In this document: positions 55,360 to 63,761 of the stretch, in pieces | Layout: the number at the start of each line of letters is the position of its first letter | Position numbering within the stretch: position 1 is the first letter of the stretch | Source: Sterolibacterium denitrificans | GTDB taxonomy: Bacteria; Pseudomonadota; Gammaproteobacteria; Burkholderiales; Rhodocyclaceae | Direction of reading: 5' to 3' | DNA: 64,000 bases | Assembly (NCBI RefSeq): GCF_900174485.1 | Contig: NZ_LT837803.1 | Coordinates: 558,001-622,000 of the forward strand | Translations under genes and position numbers: made by a program | The notes under the pieces: generated by a model | Database searches by the model: none | Told to the model about the DNA's origin: nothing | The model's input: only the letters and a program-made list of their open reading frames with translations

Positions 55360-55590
55360 AAAATCCTCGAATCCTTGAATTCCTCGCCTGCGCGCATGGG
55401 CGGCAGTCTCATTACGGAAACCGCGCATTATATGTGTGTGAAACTGTGGTTGTCAAACGCTTTTGTGGACGGGATGCGAACGCTCGGTTCGTCGTGGCCG
55501 ATAGGTAATATAGGGGCCGCGTTTGCCAGCAGCCTCAAGCGTGCGCACGCCTTTGAAGCTGAAAGATGCGCCAAATGAGCGCACAAAAAA

Positions 55591-55612
55591 ACGCGGCCTT
55601 GCAAGGCCGCGT
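55591..55612 (-). terminator. Orphan rho-independent terminator upstream of rplM
   Basis: ACGCGGCCTTGCAAGGCCGC(GT) is a perfect 22-bp palindrome. Read leftwards it runs straight into seven T residues. No annotated leftward gene feeds it, so it implies an unrecognised leftward transcript starting between about 55613 and 55860, or a stop to read-through before rplM. Confidence 0.65.
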
Positions 55613-55748
55613 CGAAATCCACACCAAAGGAGGAGGGTGGGAGTAGCAGAGGATCGTGAACCGCGGGCTGATGCTTCGCCGTCACGATCAGACAGGGACG
55701 ATTCTGGAGAAGTTCGGGCGATTGCTCAAGGAATGTCGGTCAGGCTGC

Positions 55749-55762
55749 GTGATATATGTCAC
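55749..55762. promoter_or_regulatory. CRP-type palindrome GTGA-N6-TCAC
   Basis: GTGATATATGTCAC matches the core of a CRP/Vfr site. It lies in the gene-free stretch 55360-55881, 120 bp before the OsmC gene. That stretch also has a strong ribosome-site-like AAAGGAGGAGG (55627-55637) followed by short plus-strand readings (GTG 55637, 61 codons; GTG 55656, 62 codons), neither with a recognisable family. Confidence 0.4.
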
Positions 55763-55881
55763 GGCGGGCTCCAGTTGCGCCCGGCGGCAATGCTTCAGGT
55801 GGACGGCGCTCGTTACCGATGAGGCTTGCCGGTTCTCCGGCTAGAATTCACGGTTGTTCAATCCGATAGCGAGCAAGCGGC

Positions 55882-56298
55882 ATGGAATGCAAGGTGCGGT
55901 GGTTTGACGGCATGAGCTTCGTCGCGGAGACCGGCAGCGGTCATCTGGTGGCGATGGATGGCGCGCCCGAGGCGGGCGGGCGCAATCTGGGGCCGCGTCC
56001 GATGGAAATGCTGCTGGTGGGTGCCGGTGGCTGCACTTCGTTCGACGTGGTGATGATCCTCAAGCGCGGCCGGCAGGAAATCACCGATTGCGTGGTCGAG
56101 ATCGAGGCCGAACGTGCCGCGACCGATCCCAAGGTGTTTACGAAAATTCACATGCACTTCGTCGTGACCGGCAGGAATCTGAAGCCGGAAGCGGTCGAGC
56201 GGGCGATCAAGCTGTCGGCGGAAAAATATTGCTCGGCCACCATCATGCTGGGCAAGACGGCCGAGGTCACGCATGACTGGGAAGTCGTCGAGGGCTGA
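55882..56298 (+). CDS. OsmC family protein
   Basis: A 138-residue OsmC/YhfA-like protein: GPRPMEMLLVGAGGCTSFDVVMIL carries the first reactive Cys and EKYCSATIML the second, the two thiols that reduce organic hydroperoxides in this fold. The YhfA-like subgroup has an uncertain substrate. Transcribed rightwards, convergent with coq7. Confidence 0.85.
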   Translation: MECKVRWFDGMSFVAETGSGHLVAMDGAPEAGGRNLGPRPMEMLLVGAGGCTSFDVVMILKRGRQEITDCVVEIEAERAATDPKVFTKIHMHFVVTGRNLKPEAVERAIKLSAEKYCSATIMLGKTAEVTHDWEVVEG

Positions 56299-56328
56299 GC
56301 GACGTTTGTGACGCTTGCCTCTCGCGGA

Positions 56329-56964
56329 TCAGAGGTAGTACGCCGTCGTCGTCATGACGCGCGAGGCCAGGCGCATGCCGTGCTTGATCGGCGCCGGCAG
56401 TTCGTGCGCGCCCAGGCGCAGTGCGGTTTCGGCATGACTGGCTTCGTCGATCCGCATCTGTTCGAGAATGGCCCGCGAGCGACGGTCCTCCGCCGGCAGC
56501 CGCGCCTGATGGCTTTCCAGGTGCGCGCCGACCTGGCGCTCGGTTTCGGCGAGGAAGCCGAGATTCCAGGCGTCGCCAAACTTTCCGGCGATGACTCCGA
56601 TGGCCAGCGCGCCGCCATACCAGAGCGGATTGAGCAGGCTCTTGCGGCCGCCCAGTTCAGCGATGCGCCGTTCGGTCCAGGCCAGATGCTCGGTTTCCTC
56701 GCGCCCGGCCTGTTCCAGCGCCTGCTTGATCGAGGCGTCACGCGAAGTCAGGGCCTGTCCCTGATAGAGCGCCTGGGCGCAGATCTCGCCGCAATGATTG
56801 ACGCGCATCAATGCGGCGGCGTGGGCGCGCGCGGCGGCATCGAGCACGGTTTCGGCCTCGGCTTCCGGCTGATCCGCGCCCGGAACCGGGCGTGCGGTGG
56901 GCGCCGGCGCGAAGAGGGTGCGCAAGGCCTTGTCGAATTCGACGATCAAGGGGTCGAGATTCAT
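56329..56964 (-). CDS. coq7: 3-demethoxyubiquinol 3-hydroxylase
   Basis: A 211-residue di-iron hydroxylase of ubiquinone synthesis. The metal ligands are in [17 protein letters not shown] (Glu), [14 protein letters not shown] (ExxH), [14 protein letters not shown] and [11 protein letters not shown] (ExxH). It uses O2 for the penultimate ring hydroxylation and sits on the inner membrane. Start overlaps the rppH stop by ATGA. An aerobic enzyme, so the organism respires oxygen as well as nitrate. Confidence 0.93.
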   Translation of the reverse strand: MNLDPLIVEFDKALRTLFAPAPTARPVPGADQPEAEAETVLDAAARAHAAALMRVNHCGEICAQALYQGQALTSRDASIKQALEQAGREETEHLAWTERRIAELGGRKSLLNPLWYGGALAIGVIAGKFGDAWNLGFLAETERQVGAHLESHQARLPAEDRRSRAILEQMRIDEASHAETALRLGAHELPAPIKHGMRLASRVMTTTAYYL

Positions 56965-57503
56965 GACCGAAGCGCCGGCGTTGCTTCTTCGACCATGGAT
57001 TGCGGCCAGCGCGGTTTGCGGTCGGCAGGATGGGAAAACAGATGGCGCGCCAGTTCGGTCAGCGCCGCCTCGTAGACGCCGCGCTTGAATTCGATGACGG
57101 TATCGAGCGGAATCCAGTAATCATGCCAGCGCCAGGCGTCGAACTCGGGGCGTTCGCTGGCGCGCAGGCTGACGTCGCTGTCACGGCCGACCAGGCGCAG
57201 CAGATACCAGATCTGTTTCTGGCCACGGTAGGTATTGCGCCATTCGCGGCGCACCCAGTGGCGGGGCACGTCGTAGCGCAGCCAGTCGCGGGTGCGGCCG
57301 AGGATGGCGACATGCTCCGGTCGCAACCCGACTTCCTCGTGGAGTTCGCGGTACATCGCCTGTTCGGGCGTTTCGCCCTTGTTGATGCCCCCTTGCGGGA
57401 ATTGCCAGGAATGTTCGCGGATGCGTTTGCCCCAGAAGACCTCGTTATGGTTGTTGACCAGGATAATGCCGACGTTCGGGCGGTAGCCTTCACGGTCAAG
57501 CAT
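56961..57503 (-). CDS. rppH: RNA pyrophosphohydrolase (Nudix)
   Basis: A 180-residue NudH/Rpp[15 protein letters not shown] at the start, [12 protein letters not shown] and the Nudix box [23 protein letters not shown] (Glu pair binds Mg). It converts 5' triphosphate mRNA ends to monophosphate and so starts RNase E decay. Overlaps coq7 by four bases, and is divergent from the carbonic anhydrase gene. Confidence 0.93.
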   Translation of the reverse strand: MLDREGYRPNVGIILVNNHNEVFWGKRIREHSWQFPQGGINKGETPEQAMYRELHEEVGLRPEHVAILGRTRDWLRYDVPRHWVRREWRNTYRGQKQIWYLLRLVGRDSDVSLRASERPEFDAWRWHDYWIPLDTVIEFKRGVYEAALTELARHLFSHPADRKPRWPQSMVEEATPALRS

Positions 57504-57598
57504 GGTGAACCTTCGATCTTGAATTTGACTGACGCTATTTTTTCATAGATCGTCCCTGAATAGAAGCCGCGCGCCGGTTCGGGTCGGCGCAGGAAGCA

Positions 57599-57629
57599 GC
57601 GGACAGGCTAAAGTATTGGACTTGTCCGC
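57599..57629. repeat. 7-bp inverted repeat before the carbonic anhydrase gene
   Basis: GCGGACA (57599-57605) and TGTCCGC (57623-57629) with a 17-nt spacer, 35 bp upstream of the start. A possible operator or leader hairpin; nothing identifies the protein. Confidence 0.35.
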
Positions 57630-57663
57630 CGATATTCCAGGGACGACTTGAAAGGATTCGATC

Positions 57664-59205
57664 ATGCGCGTGCAAACACTCGCGATTCTGCTGGCCCTGT
57701 CATCCTTGTCCTCATCCCCCCTGCCGGGATTCTTTGTTTCTTCGGCCCACGCGGCGGCCAAATGGCAAACCGTTGCCAGCCAGGAGGGCAAGCGCATCGA
57801 AATCGACAAGGCGCGCATTGCCCGGGTTGGCGCCGGCCAGACCATCGCCTGGAGCCGGCTGGTGCTGGATCGCGAGCTTGCCGTTGACGAGCAGCGCTAT
57901 AACCGGGTCGAAGTCCTCAATCGCTACGATTGCGCCGGTCAGCACTTTGCCACCGTCAAACGCGTTTATCTGCAGGGTGGCACGCCCGTCAAGGAGGAAG
58001 TCATCGGGAGCGGAGCGCAGCGCCAGATCAGCGTCCAGGCGGGCAGTATCGACGCAAAACTGCTTGGCGAAGCCTGCAAGCTGCGCACTGTCGGTGAAAT
58101 GCAGGCCGTTGCCGAAATCGCTCGCGAAGCGGCCGGCGCTGCATCGCCAGCCGAGGAACAGACGGTCGCCAAGGTGATGCTTGCCGATGTGCGCCAGCTT
58201 GCCGCGACGCCCGAGGAGGCGCGGGAAAAGGCCGCGCGGACGCAGACCGTGGCCGAGCAGCGGATCGAGCTGCCGAGCAAGGCTGAACTGGCGGCGAAGG
58301 CCGCGGCGGACAAGGCGCTGTTGACCGATATGGCGGCGTCGGAATTGCCGCCCCAGTCCGCTGCGCCGGCCAATGCTGCGGCTTCCGCGGCGCCCGTTGC
58401 TCCCGTAGTTTCTCCCATTCCTTCCGCAGCCAGCCTGCGCCGTCCCGTGCCGCGCCGTGTCGTTGCGCGCAGCACTACGCCTGCGCCGACTGCTTCCGCG
58501 CCGGTCGAGGCGGCGCCGGTGGCGCGTCCCGTCATTCCATGGAGTTACGAAGGCGAAGGCGCTCCCGCCAACTGGGGCAAGCTGCGCAGCGACTACGTCA
58601 CCTGCGGCAGCGGCAAGCGCCAGTCGCCGATCGACATTCGCGACAGCATCAACGTCGATCTCGAACAAATCCGGTTCGACTACAAGCCGACCCTGTTCCG
58701 CATCATCGACACGGGGCATACGGTCGAGGTGCATGTCGGCGAGGGCAGCACGCTCACCGTCATGGGCAGGCAATACGAACTGGTGCAGCTGCATTTCCAC
58801 CGGCCGTCGGAAGAGCGCATCAACGGCAAGGTCTACGACATGTCCGTGCATCTGGTGCATCGGAGTCTGGAAGGACAGCTCGCCTATCTTGCCGTGTTGC
58901 TGGAAAAAGGCAGCGAGCATCCGCTGATCCAGACCCTGTGGAACAACCTGCCGCTGGAAGTCGGGCAGGAGCTGGTGCCCGAGGTCTCGATCGATCTCAA
59001 CGGCCTGCTGCCGGAAAACCGCACCTACTGGACTTACATGGGTTCATTGACCACTCCGCCGTGCACCGAGAACGTGCTCTGGCTGGTGCTGAAGCAGCCC
59101 TTGCAGGTTTCGCCGGAACAGATCGCGATTTTCTCGCGCCTGTATCGCAACAACGTGCGCCCGCTGCAGCCGGCGAACAACCGCCTGATCAAGGGTTCGC
59201 GCTGA
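57664..59205 (+). CDS. Alpha-type carbonic anhydrase with an extra N-terminal domain
   Basis: A 513-residue exported protein. Signal peptide to about residue 31 (SSAHA). Residues about 32-140 form a separate domain (WQTVASQEGKRIEIDKARIAR...YNRVEVLNRYDCAGQHFATVKRVYL by landmarks) like the surface-adhesin-E-like domain of other betaproteobacterial secreted proteins. An Ala/Pro-rich linker runs to about 290. The C-terminal alpha carbonic anhydrase begins WSYEGEGAPANWG, has QSPIDI, zinc His377 and His379 (LHFHRPSEE), His396, and TTPPCTENVLW. It hydrates CO2 in the periplasm. The fusion and long linker are unusual for an enzyme normally near 230-250 residues. Confidence 0.9.
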   Translation: MRVQTLAILLALSSLSSSPLPGFFVSSAHAAAKWQTVASQEGKRIEIDKARIARVGAGQTIAWSRLVLDRELAVDEQRYNRVEVLNRYDCAGQHFATVKRVYLQGGTPVKEEVIGSGAQRQISVQAGSIDAKLLGEACKLRTVGEMQAVAEIAREAAGAASPAEEQTVAKVMLADVRQLAATPEEAREKAARTQTVAEQRIELPSKAELAAKAAADKALLTDMAASELPPQSAAPANAAASAAPVAPVVSPIPSAASLRRPVPRRVVARSTTPAPTASAPVEAAPVARPVIPWSYEGEGAPANWGKLRSDYVTCGSGKRQSPIDIRDSINVDLEQIRFDYKPTLFRIIDTGHTVEVHVGEGSTLTVMGRQYELVQLHFHRPSEERINGKVYDMSVHLVHRSLEGQLAYLAVLLEKGSEHPLIQTLWNNLPLEVGQELVPEVSIDLNGLLPENRTYWTYMGSLTTPPCTENVLWLVLKQPLQVSPEQIAIFSRLYRNNVRPLQPANNRLIKGSR

Positions 59206-59250
59206 GTCGTTGATTGTCTGGCGGGATGTGGATGCGGCGTCGTCTAATAC

Positions 59251-60024
59251 TCAATACGGCCAGGTACTCGATTCGGCGCCGCCATCGACTTCAAGTATCT
59301 TGCCGGTGATCCAGCGTGCGGCCGGCGCGGCCAGATACAGCGCGGCCATGGCGATGTCGTTGGGCATGCCCATGGCCCTGAGCGGCGTCAGTTCGATCAT
59401 TTTCGCCGTCGCTGCCTCATCCAGGAAAGGCGCCAGGGCATCGGTCAGGATGGCGCCGGGCGCGATGGCATTGACGCGGATCTGCGGCGCGAAGTCGGCT
59501 GCCAGCAGGCGGGTCATCTGGTTCAGGGCGGCCTTGGCGCTGCCGTAGGCGCTGAAGTGCTTCTGCGCATAGCGCGATGCCGACGAGCTGATGTTGATGA
59601 TGGCGCCGCCGCCGGCCAGCCGCATGTGCGGCGCGCATTTCGCCGACAGCACGAAAGCCGTCGTGACGTTGAAGTGATGGACGCTGTCGAAACTCTGGCC
59701 ACTCGTATGCAGCGGATCGTTGGGCCCCGCGCCGCCGGCATTGTTGACCAGCAGGGTGATGCGGCCGAATCTTTCCAGCGTCTGCGCCACCAGCGCATCC
59801 AGTTGCGCTTCGTCATTCACGTCGCAGGCGATGGCCAGCGCCTCGCTGCCCAATTGGCGTGCCGCTGCGGCAACGGTTTCGACTTCGGCCAGGCTGCGCG
59901 CCGCGCAGACTACGCTGGCGCCGGCCTCGGCATAGGCCAGGGCGATGGCGCGCCCGATGCCGCGCCCGGCGCCGGTGATGATGGCTACCTGATCCTGTAG
60001 CGAAAACTGTGTGCCGATGCTCAT
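59251..60024 (-). CDS. SDR family oxidoreductase (hydroxysteroid-dehydrogenase-like)
   Basis: A 257-residue SDR: TGAGRGIGRAIALAYAEAGA, NNAGGAGP, the catalytic Ser in INISSSASR and YGSAK, and PGAILTDAL. All catalytic residues are present. Start 60024 has GGAG upstream and overlaps the flavin reductase stop (ATGA). It resembles 7-alpha-hydroxysteroid dehydrogenases and many other SDRs, so substrate is a guess from the neighbouring HsaAB-like genes. Confidence 0.85.
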   Translation of the reverse strand: MSIGTQFSLQDQVAIITGAGRGIGRAIALAYAEAGASVVCAARSLAEVETVAAAARQLGSEALAIACDVNDEAQLDALVAQTLERFGRITLLVNNAGGAGPNDPLHTSGQSFDSVHHFNVTTAFVLSAKCAPHMRLAGGGAIINISSSASRYAQKHFSAYGSAKAALNQMTRLLAADFAPQIRVNAIAPGAILTDALAPFLDEAATAKMIELTPLRAMGMPNDIAMAALYLAAPAARWITGKILEVDGGAESSTWPY

Positions 60025-60578
60025 GAGCGCTGCTCCTCGGGTGATGGGTCCGTTGCCAGATGGCGGTAGCGTCCGCCATGAAACAGCAGCGGCGGACGCT
60101 GCCGTTGCGCGCGGCGGAAAGCCTCGACCAGGCCGACGAAAATCAGATGGTCGCCACCGGGATGCCGCGTCTCGTTGCGGCATTCGAACCAAGCGCAGCA
60201 GTCGCGCAACAGCGGCGCGCCGCCCGCGCCTTCGTCGAACGCGATACCGGCAAACTTGCCCGCTGCCGTTTCACCCGGCCGCGAGAAGTGCTGCGAATAC
60301 TCGGTCTGATCGGCGGACAGGATGTTGATGGCGTAATGCGAGCAGTGCTGGAAGGCGGCCAGCGAGGGCGAGTACAGCGACAGGCTCCACAGCACCAGCG
60401 GCGGGTCGAGCGAGACCGATGCGAAGGAATTGATCGTCAGCCCCACCGGGCCGCCCTGCGCATCGCGCGCCGTGACGACGGCAACGCCGGTGGCGAAGCA
60501 GCCCAGCGCATGGCGAAACTCGCGCGGGTCGAAGCTTGCGGCGGCGGCCTGTCCGGACACTCGGTGCTCAGCAGTCAT
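60021..60578 (-). CDS. Flavin reductase component (HsaB/HpaC-like)
   Basis: A 185-residue flavin reductase domain protein: REFRHALGCFATGVAVVTARDAQGGPVGLTINSFASVSLDPPLVLWSL is the classical FMN-binding start (landmarks CFATGVAVVTA, NSFASVSLDPPL), and HPGGDHLIFVGLVEAF the later GDH block. It reduces FMN or FAD with NAD(P)H and hands it to the monooxygenase encoded just upstream (4-bp overlap). Confidence 0.88.
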   Translation of the reverse strand: MTAEHRVSGQAAAASFDPREFRHALGCFATGVAVVTARDAQGGPVGLTINSFASVSLDPPLVLWSLSLYSPSLAAFQHCSHYAINILSADQTEYSQHFSRPGETAAGKFAGIAFDEGAGGAPLLRDCCAWFECRNETRHPGGDHLIFVGLVEAFRRAQRQRPPLLFHGGRYRHLATDPSPEEQRS

Positions 60579-61864
60579 CGTTCATAGGGAGGCAGATCGG
60601 CACTGTGGCCGACGGCAACGCTGCCATACAGCGATGCCGCCGCATCCCAGTTGAGGGTGATGTGGGCGCAGGCGGCACGCATGTCGCGCAGGCTGCGCTG
60701 TGCCGGATGCGAGAGATACAGCGCCGCGCCGCCGCAGGCATCGAACAGCAGATCGACGGCCCGTCGGCAAAGCTGCGCGGCGAATGCCGCATCGCGCCGC
60801 AAGCGCATTTTTTCGAGCAGCGTCGGCGCGCCGGCATTGTCGGCTGCCGCCATGATGTCGCCGCAATTGCCGAGCAGGATGCGGCGGGCGGCATCGATGC
60901 CGGCGGCCGCTTCGGCAACGCGCAGGTGCACCGGCGGATAGTCGGTCATCACGCGTCCGGAATACGAAGCCAGGCGGCCGCGGCTGTCACCGACGAAAAG
61001 ATCGAGCATGCCCTGGGCGATGCCGAGCGCCACACCGGCAATCACATAGCCGAACGTGGGCAGCAGCGGAATCCGGTAGAGCGGGGCGTGTGCCGCCATG
61101 CCGCCGTCGCCCCGGGTTGCTGCCAGGGGCAGGCTGCGATGCGCCGGCACATGGACTGCGGCCACGTTCACTTCATTGCTGCCGCTGCCGCAAAGCCCGG
61201 CCGCCTGCCAGGTATCGCGCAGCGCGTAATCGTTGCGCGGCAGAAGGAACAAACGATATTCACCGGCCGCGCCGCTGGTGTTTTCCTCGGCGTAACCGTC
61301 GCCGCCGACGATGGCGCCGAGGATCACCCAGGCGCAATCGTCGATGCCGCTGGCGTAGCTCCAGCGACCGCTCAGGCGAAAGCCGCCGTTGCAGGGCTCG
61401 GCGCGACCGGCCGGAAAGATCAGCGAGGCGCCGATCAGCGTATCGGCATGCTCGCCCTGCGCTCCCCAGACTTCATCCTGAGCGGCTTGCGGACACATGC
61501 CCAGCATCCAGTGATGGCTGGCCAGATTCGCCAGCACCCAGGCCGTCGAAGCGCAGGCGCGGGCCGTTTCGGCGGAGACTTCGACCAGGGCGCCGATCGG
61601 CAGTTGACTGCCGCCCACCCTGGCTGGCTGCAGCAGGCGGAACAGGCCGGCGGCATGCAGTTCGGCCAGGGTTGCGGCGGGCAGGCGACGCGCGTTTTCG
61701 GCCTCGGCGACACGCTCGGCCAGCCGGGGCCGCAAACCGGCAACGCTGGCAAGGGCTGCATCTATCGCTGGACAGGCTGGGCAGCGGGACAAGGTGGTCT
61801 CCATGCGCGCGGTAAGGGTGCGCGTGTCGGCGTGCGTGTCGAAAGGGTCGAAGGCGATTATCAT
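60575..61864 (-). CDS. Acyl-CoA-dehydrogenase-fold flavin monooxygenase (HsaA-like)
   Basis: About 429 residues from ATG 61864, preceded by AAGG; a start at 61804 gives 410, and 61957 would overlap mutY. LHAAGLFRLLQPARVGGSQLP, ETARACASTAWVLANLASHHWMLG, GRWSYASGIDDCAWVILGA and HITLNWDAAASLYG fit the HsaA / HpaB-type group D flavin monooxygenases rather than acyl-CoA dehydrogenases, as there is no catalytic Glu context. In actinobacterial sterol degradation HsaA hydroxylates 3-HSA, the phenolic seco-steroid of the O2-dependent 9,10-seco route. Co-transcribed with its reductase. The phenolic substrate is inferred. Confidence 0.75.
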   Translation of the reverse strand: MIIAFDPFDTHADTRTLTARMETTLSRCPACPAIDAALASVAGLRPRLAERVAEAENARRLPAATLAELHAAGLFRLLQPARVGGSQLPIGALVEVSAETARACASTAWVLANLASHHWMLGMCPQAAQDEVWGAQGEHADTLIGASLIFPAGRAEPCNGGFRLSGRWSYASGIDDCAWVILGAIVGGDGYAEENTSGAAGEYRLFLLPRNDYALRDTWQAAGLCGSGSNEVNVAAVHVPAHRSLPLAATRGDGGMAAHAPLYRIPLLPTFGYVIAGVALGIAQGMLDLFVGDSRGRLASYSGRVMTDYPPVHLRVAEAAAGIDAARRILLGNCGDIMAAADNAGAPTLLEKMRLRRDAAFAAQLCRRAVDLLFDACGGAALYLSHPAQRSLRDMRAACAHITLNWDAAASLYGSVAVGHSADLPPYER

Positions 61865-61944
61865 CCGCAACCGCCTTGCCGTCGAGTTCGCTGGCCTGCG
61901 GCGGACGGCGCCTCTTTCCAGTTTTTCCGGATTCTCATCAGCCA

Positions 61945-63021
61945 ATGACTGCCGCAACCTTTGCCGACCGCCTGCTCCGCTGGCAGCGCCAGCATGGGCG
62001 TCACGACCTGCCCTGGCAGAACACGCGCGATGCCTATCGCATCTGGCTTGCGGAAATCATGCTGCAGCAGACCCAGGTCGCCAGCGTGATTCCCTACTAC
62101 CAGCGGTTCCTCGCGCATTTCCCCGAGTTGGCCCGGCTGGCCGCCGCGCCATTGGAAGAAGTCATGCCCTTGTGGAGCGGCCTGGGTTATTACGCGCGGG
62201 TGCGCAACCTGCATCGCTGCGCGCAGGAGATCATGAGCCGGCATGGCGGCGAGTTTCCGCGCGATCCCGAGGCCATCGCCCGTCTGCCCGGCATCGGCCG
62301 CTCGACCGCCAATGCCATCGCCGTCTTCGCTTTCGGCATCCGCGCTCCCATCCTCGACGGCAACGTCAAGCGCGTGCTCTGCCGCAGTCACGGCGTAGAC
62401 GGTTTCCCCGGCACGGCGGCGGTGGAGCAGCGTCTGTGGCAACTGGCGGAAGAGCTGCTGCCGGCAAGGGCCGCCGATTGCAGCCGCTACATTCAGGCGC
62501 AGATGGATCTCGGCGCCACGCTGTGCACGCGCGGCAAGCCGGCGTGCGCCGACTGTCCGCTGAACGATATATGTATCGCCCGGCGCGATGGGCGAGTCAA
62601 TGAATTACCGCAGCCACGCCCACGCAAGGCGCTGCCGCAGCGCAGCCTGCGCGTGTTGCTGCTGCATGACGGCGAGCGCTGGCTGTTCGAACGGCGTCCG
62701 CCGCACGGCATCTGGGGCGGACTGCTGAGTTTGCCCGAAGTGGCTGCCGATGAAGACGTCCAGCAAAAACTGGATGCGCTGGCTTGCGCGGCGGCAGAGC
62801 TGCAGGCGCTGGCTCCCTTGCGTCACAGCTTCACGCATTTCCATCTGACCCTGCAGCCACTGCTGGCCGCGGTCAAGCCGCTGCCGCAGCTTGCCGAAAG
62901 TGGCCGCTACCGCTGGCTGACGCCGATGGAACTGGCCGATGCCGCCTTGCCGACGCCGATCCGCAAAATCGTCCAGGAGGCATTGGCAACAGCGGCAACA
63001 GTGACACAAGGGTGCGACTGA
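61945..63021 (+). CDS. mutY: A/G-specific adenine DNA glycosylase
   Basis: A 358-residue MutY that removes adenine paired with 8-oxoguanine. Catalytic Glu37 (WLAEIMLQQTQV) and Asp138 (LDGNVKRVL), helix-hairpin-helix LPGIGRSTANAI, and [4Fe-4S] ligands Cys194, 201, 204 and 210. The C-terminal NUDIX-like domain has HSFTHFHLTLQPL for 8-oxoG recognition. ATG 61945 gives MTAATFADRLL. It is divergent from the flavin monooxygenase gene. Confidence 0.96.
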   Translation: MTAATFADRLLRWQRQHGRHDLPWQNTRDAYRIWLAEIMLQQTQVASVIPYYQRFLAHFPELARLAAAPLEEVMPLWSGLGYYARVRNLHRCAQEIMSRHGGEFPRDPEAIARLPGIGRSTANAIAVFAFGIRAPILDGNVKRVLCRSHGVDGFPGTAAVEQRLWQLAEELLPARAADCSRYIQAQMDLGATLCTRGKPACADCPLNDICIARRDGRVNELPQPRPRKALPQRSLRVLLLHDGERWLFERRPPHGIWGGLLSLPEVAADEDVQQKLDALACAAAELQALAPLRHSFTHFHLTLQPLLAAVKPLPQLAESGRYRWLTPMELADAALPTPIRKIVQEALATAATVTQGCD

Positions 63022-63069
63022 TTTCTGTTAGGCTAACCCGTTCCAATTTTGTCGAATTGAATTCTCGCC

Positions 63070-63708
63070 ATGCAATACAAGATCATTCCCGTTACGCCCT
63101 TCCAGCAAAACTGCACGCTGCTCTGGTGCGAAGATACCGGGGAGGCTGCCGTCGTCGATCCGGGTGGCGACATCGACTCGATTCTTGCCGCCGTCGAGCG
63201 GCAGGGGGTGAAGCTGGTCAAGATCCTGCTGACCCATGGCCATATCGATCATGCCGGCGGCACGGCGGAGCTGGTCGCGCGGCTGGGTTTGCCCGTCGAG
63301 GGGCCGCAGGAAGGCGATCAACTCTGGATCGAGCAGTTGGCGCAGCAGGGACGGATGTTCGGTCTGGCTTCGGCCGGCAGTTTCACGCCGGATCGTTGGC
63401 TGCAGGATGGCGACCAGGTCGGCTTCGGCAATATCACCCTGGATGTGCTGCATTGCCCGGGCCATACGCCGGGGCATGTGGTGTTTTTTCATGCGCCATC
63501 AAAACTGGCGCTGGTGGGCGATGTGTTGTTCCAGGGTTCGATTGGCCGCACCGACCTGCCCGACGGCGACACCCATGCCCTGCTGAATTCCATCCGCAGC
63601 AAGCTCTGGCCGCTGGGCAATGAGGTGCGCTTCATCCCCGGCCATGGGCCGATGTCCAGCTTTGGCGACGAGCGTCGCTACAACCCCTTTGTCGGCGACC
63701 ATGCCTGA
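63070..63708 (+). CDS. Metallo-beta-lactamase-fold hydrolase (glyoxalase II-like, YcbL type)
   Basis: A 212-residue hydrolase with zinc motif THGHIDHAGG (HxHxDH), CPGHTPGH, LVGDVLFQGSIGRTDLP and FIPGHGP. The short form without the glyoxalase II C-terminal domain matches YcbL proteins, which may hydrolyse S-lactoylglutathione. Starts 48 bp after mutY. Confidence 0.9.
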   Translation: MQYKIIPVTPFQQNCTLLWCEDTGEAAVVDPGGDIDSILAAVERQGVKLVKILLTHGHIDHAGGTAELVARLGLPVEGPQEGDQLWIEQLAQQGRMFGLASAGSFTPDRWLQDGDQVGFGNITLDVLHCPGHTPGHVVFFHAPSKLALVGDVLFQGSIGRTDLPDGDTHALLNSIRSKLWPLGNEVRFIPGHGPMSSFGDERRYNPFVGDHA

Positions 63709-63761
63709 GGGCTGAGGCCGCCGGCGCCGGGGAGATGACGACTCGACCGACGGATTTGGAT

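Noticed and set aside
55428-55685. 85-codon leftward reading through the orphan terminator
   Set aside because: It runs across the terminator hairpin and has no family resemblance.
60575-61864. Acyl-CoA dehydrogenase of beta-oxidation
   Set aside because: Same fold, but the next gene is a flavin reductase and the motifs match the two-component flavin monooxygenases.
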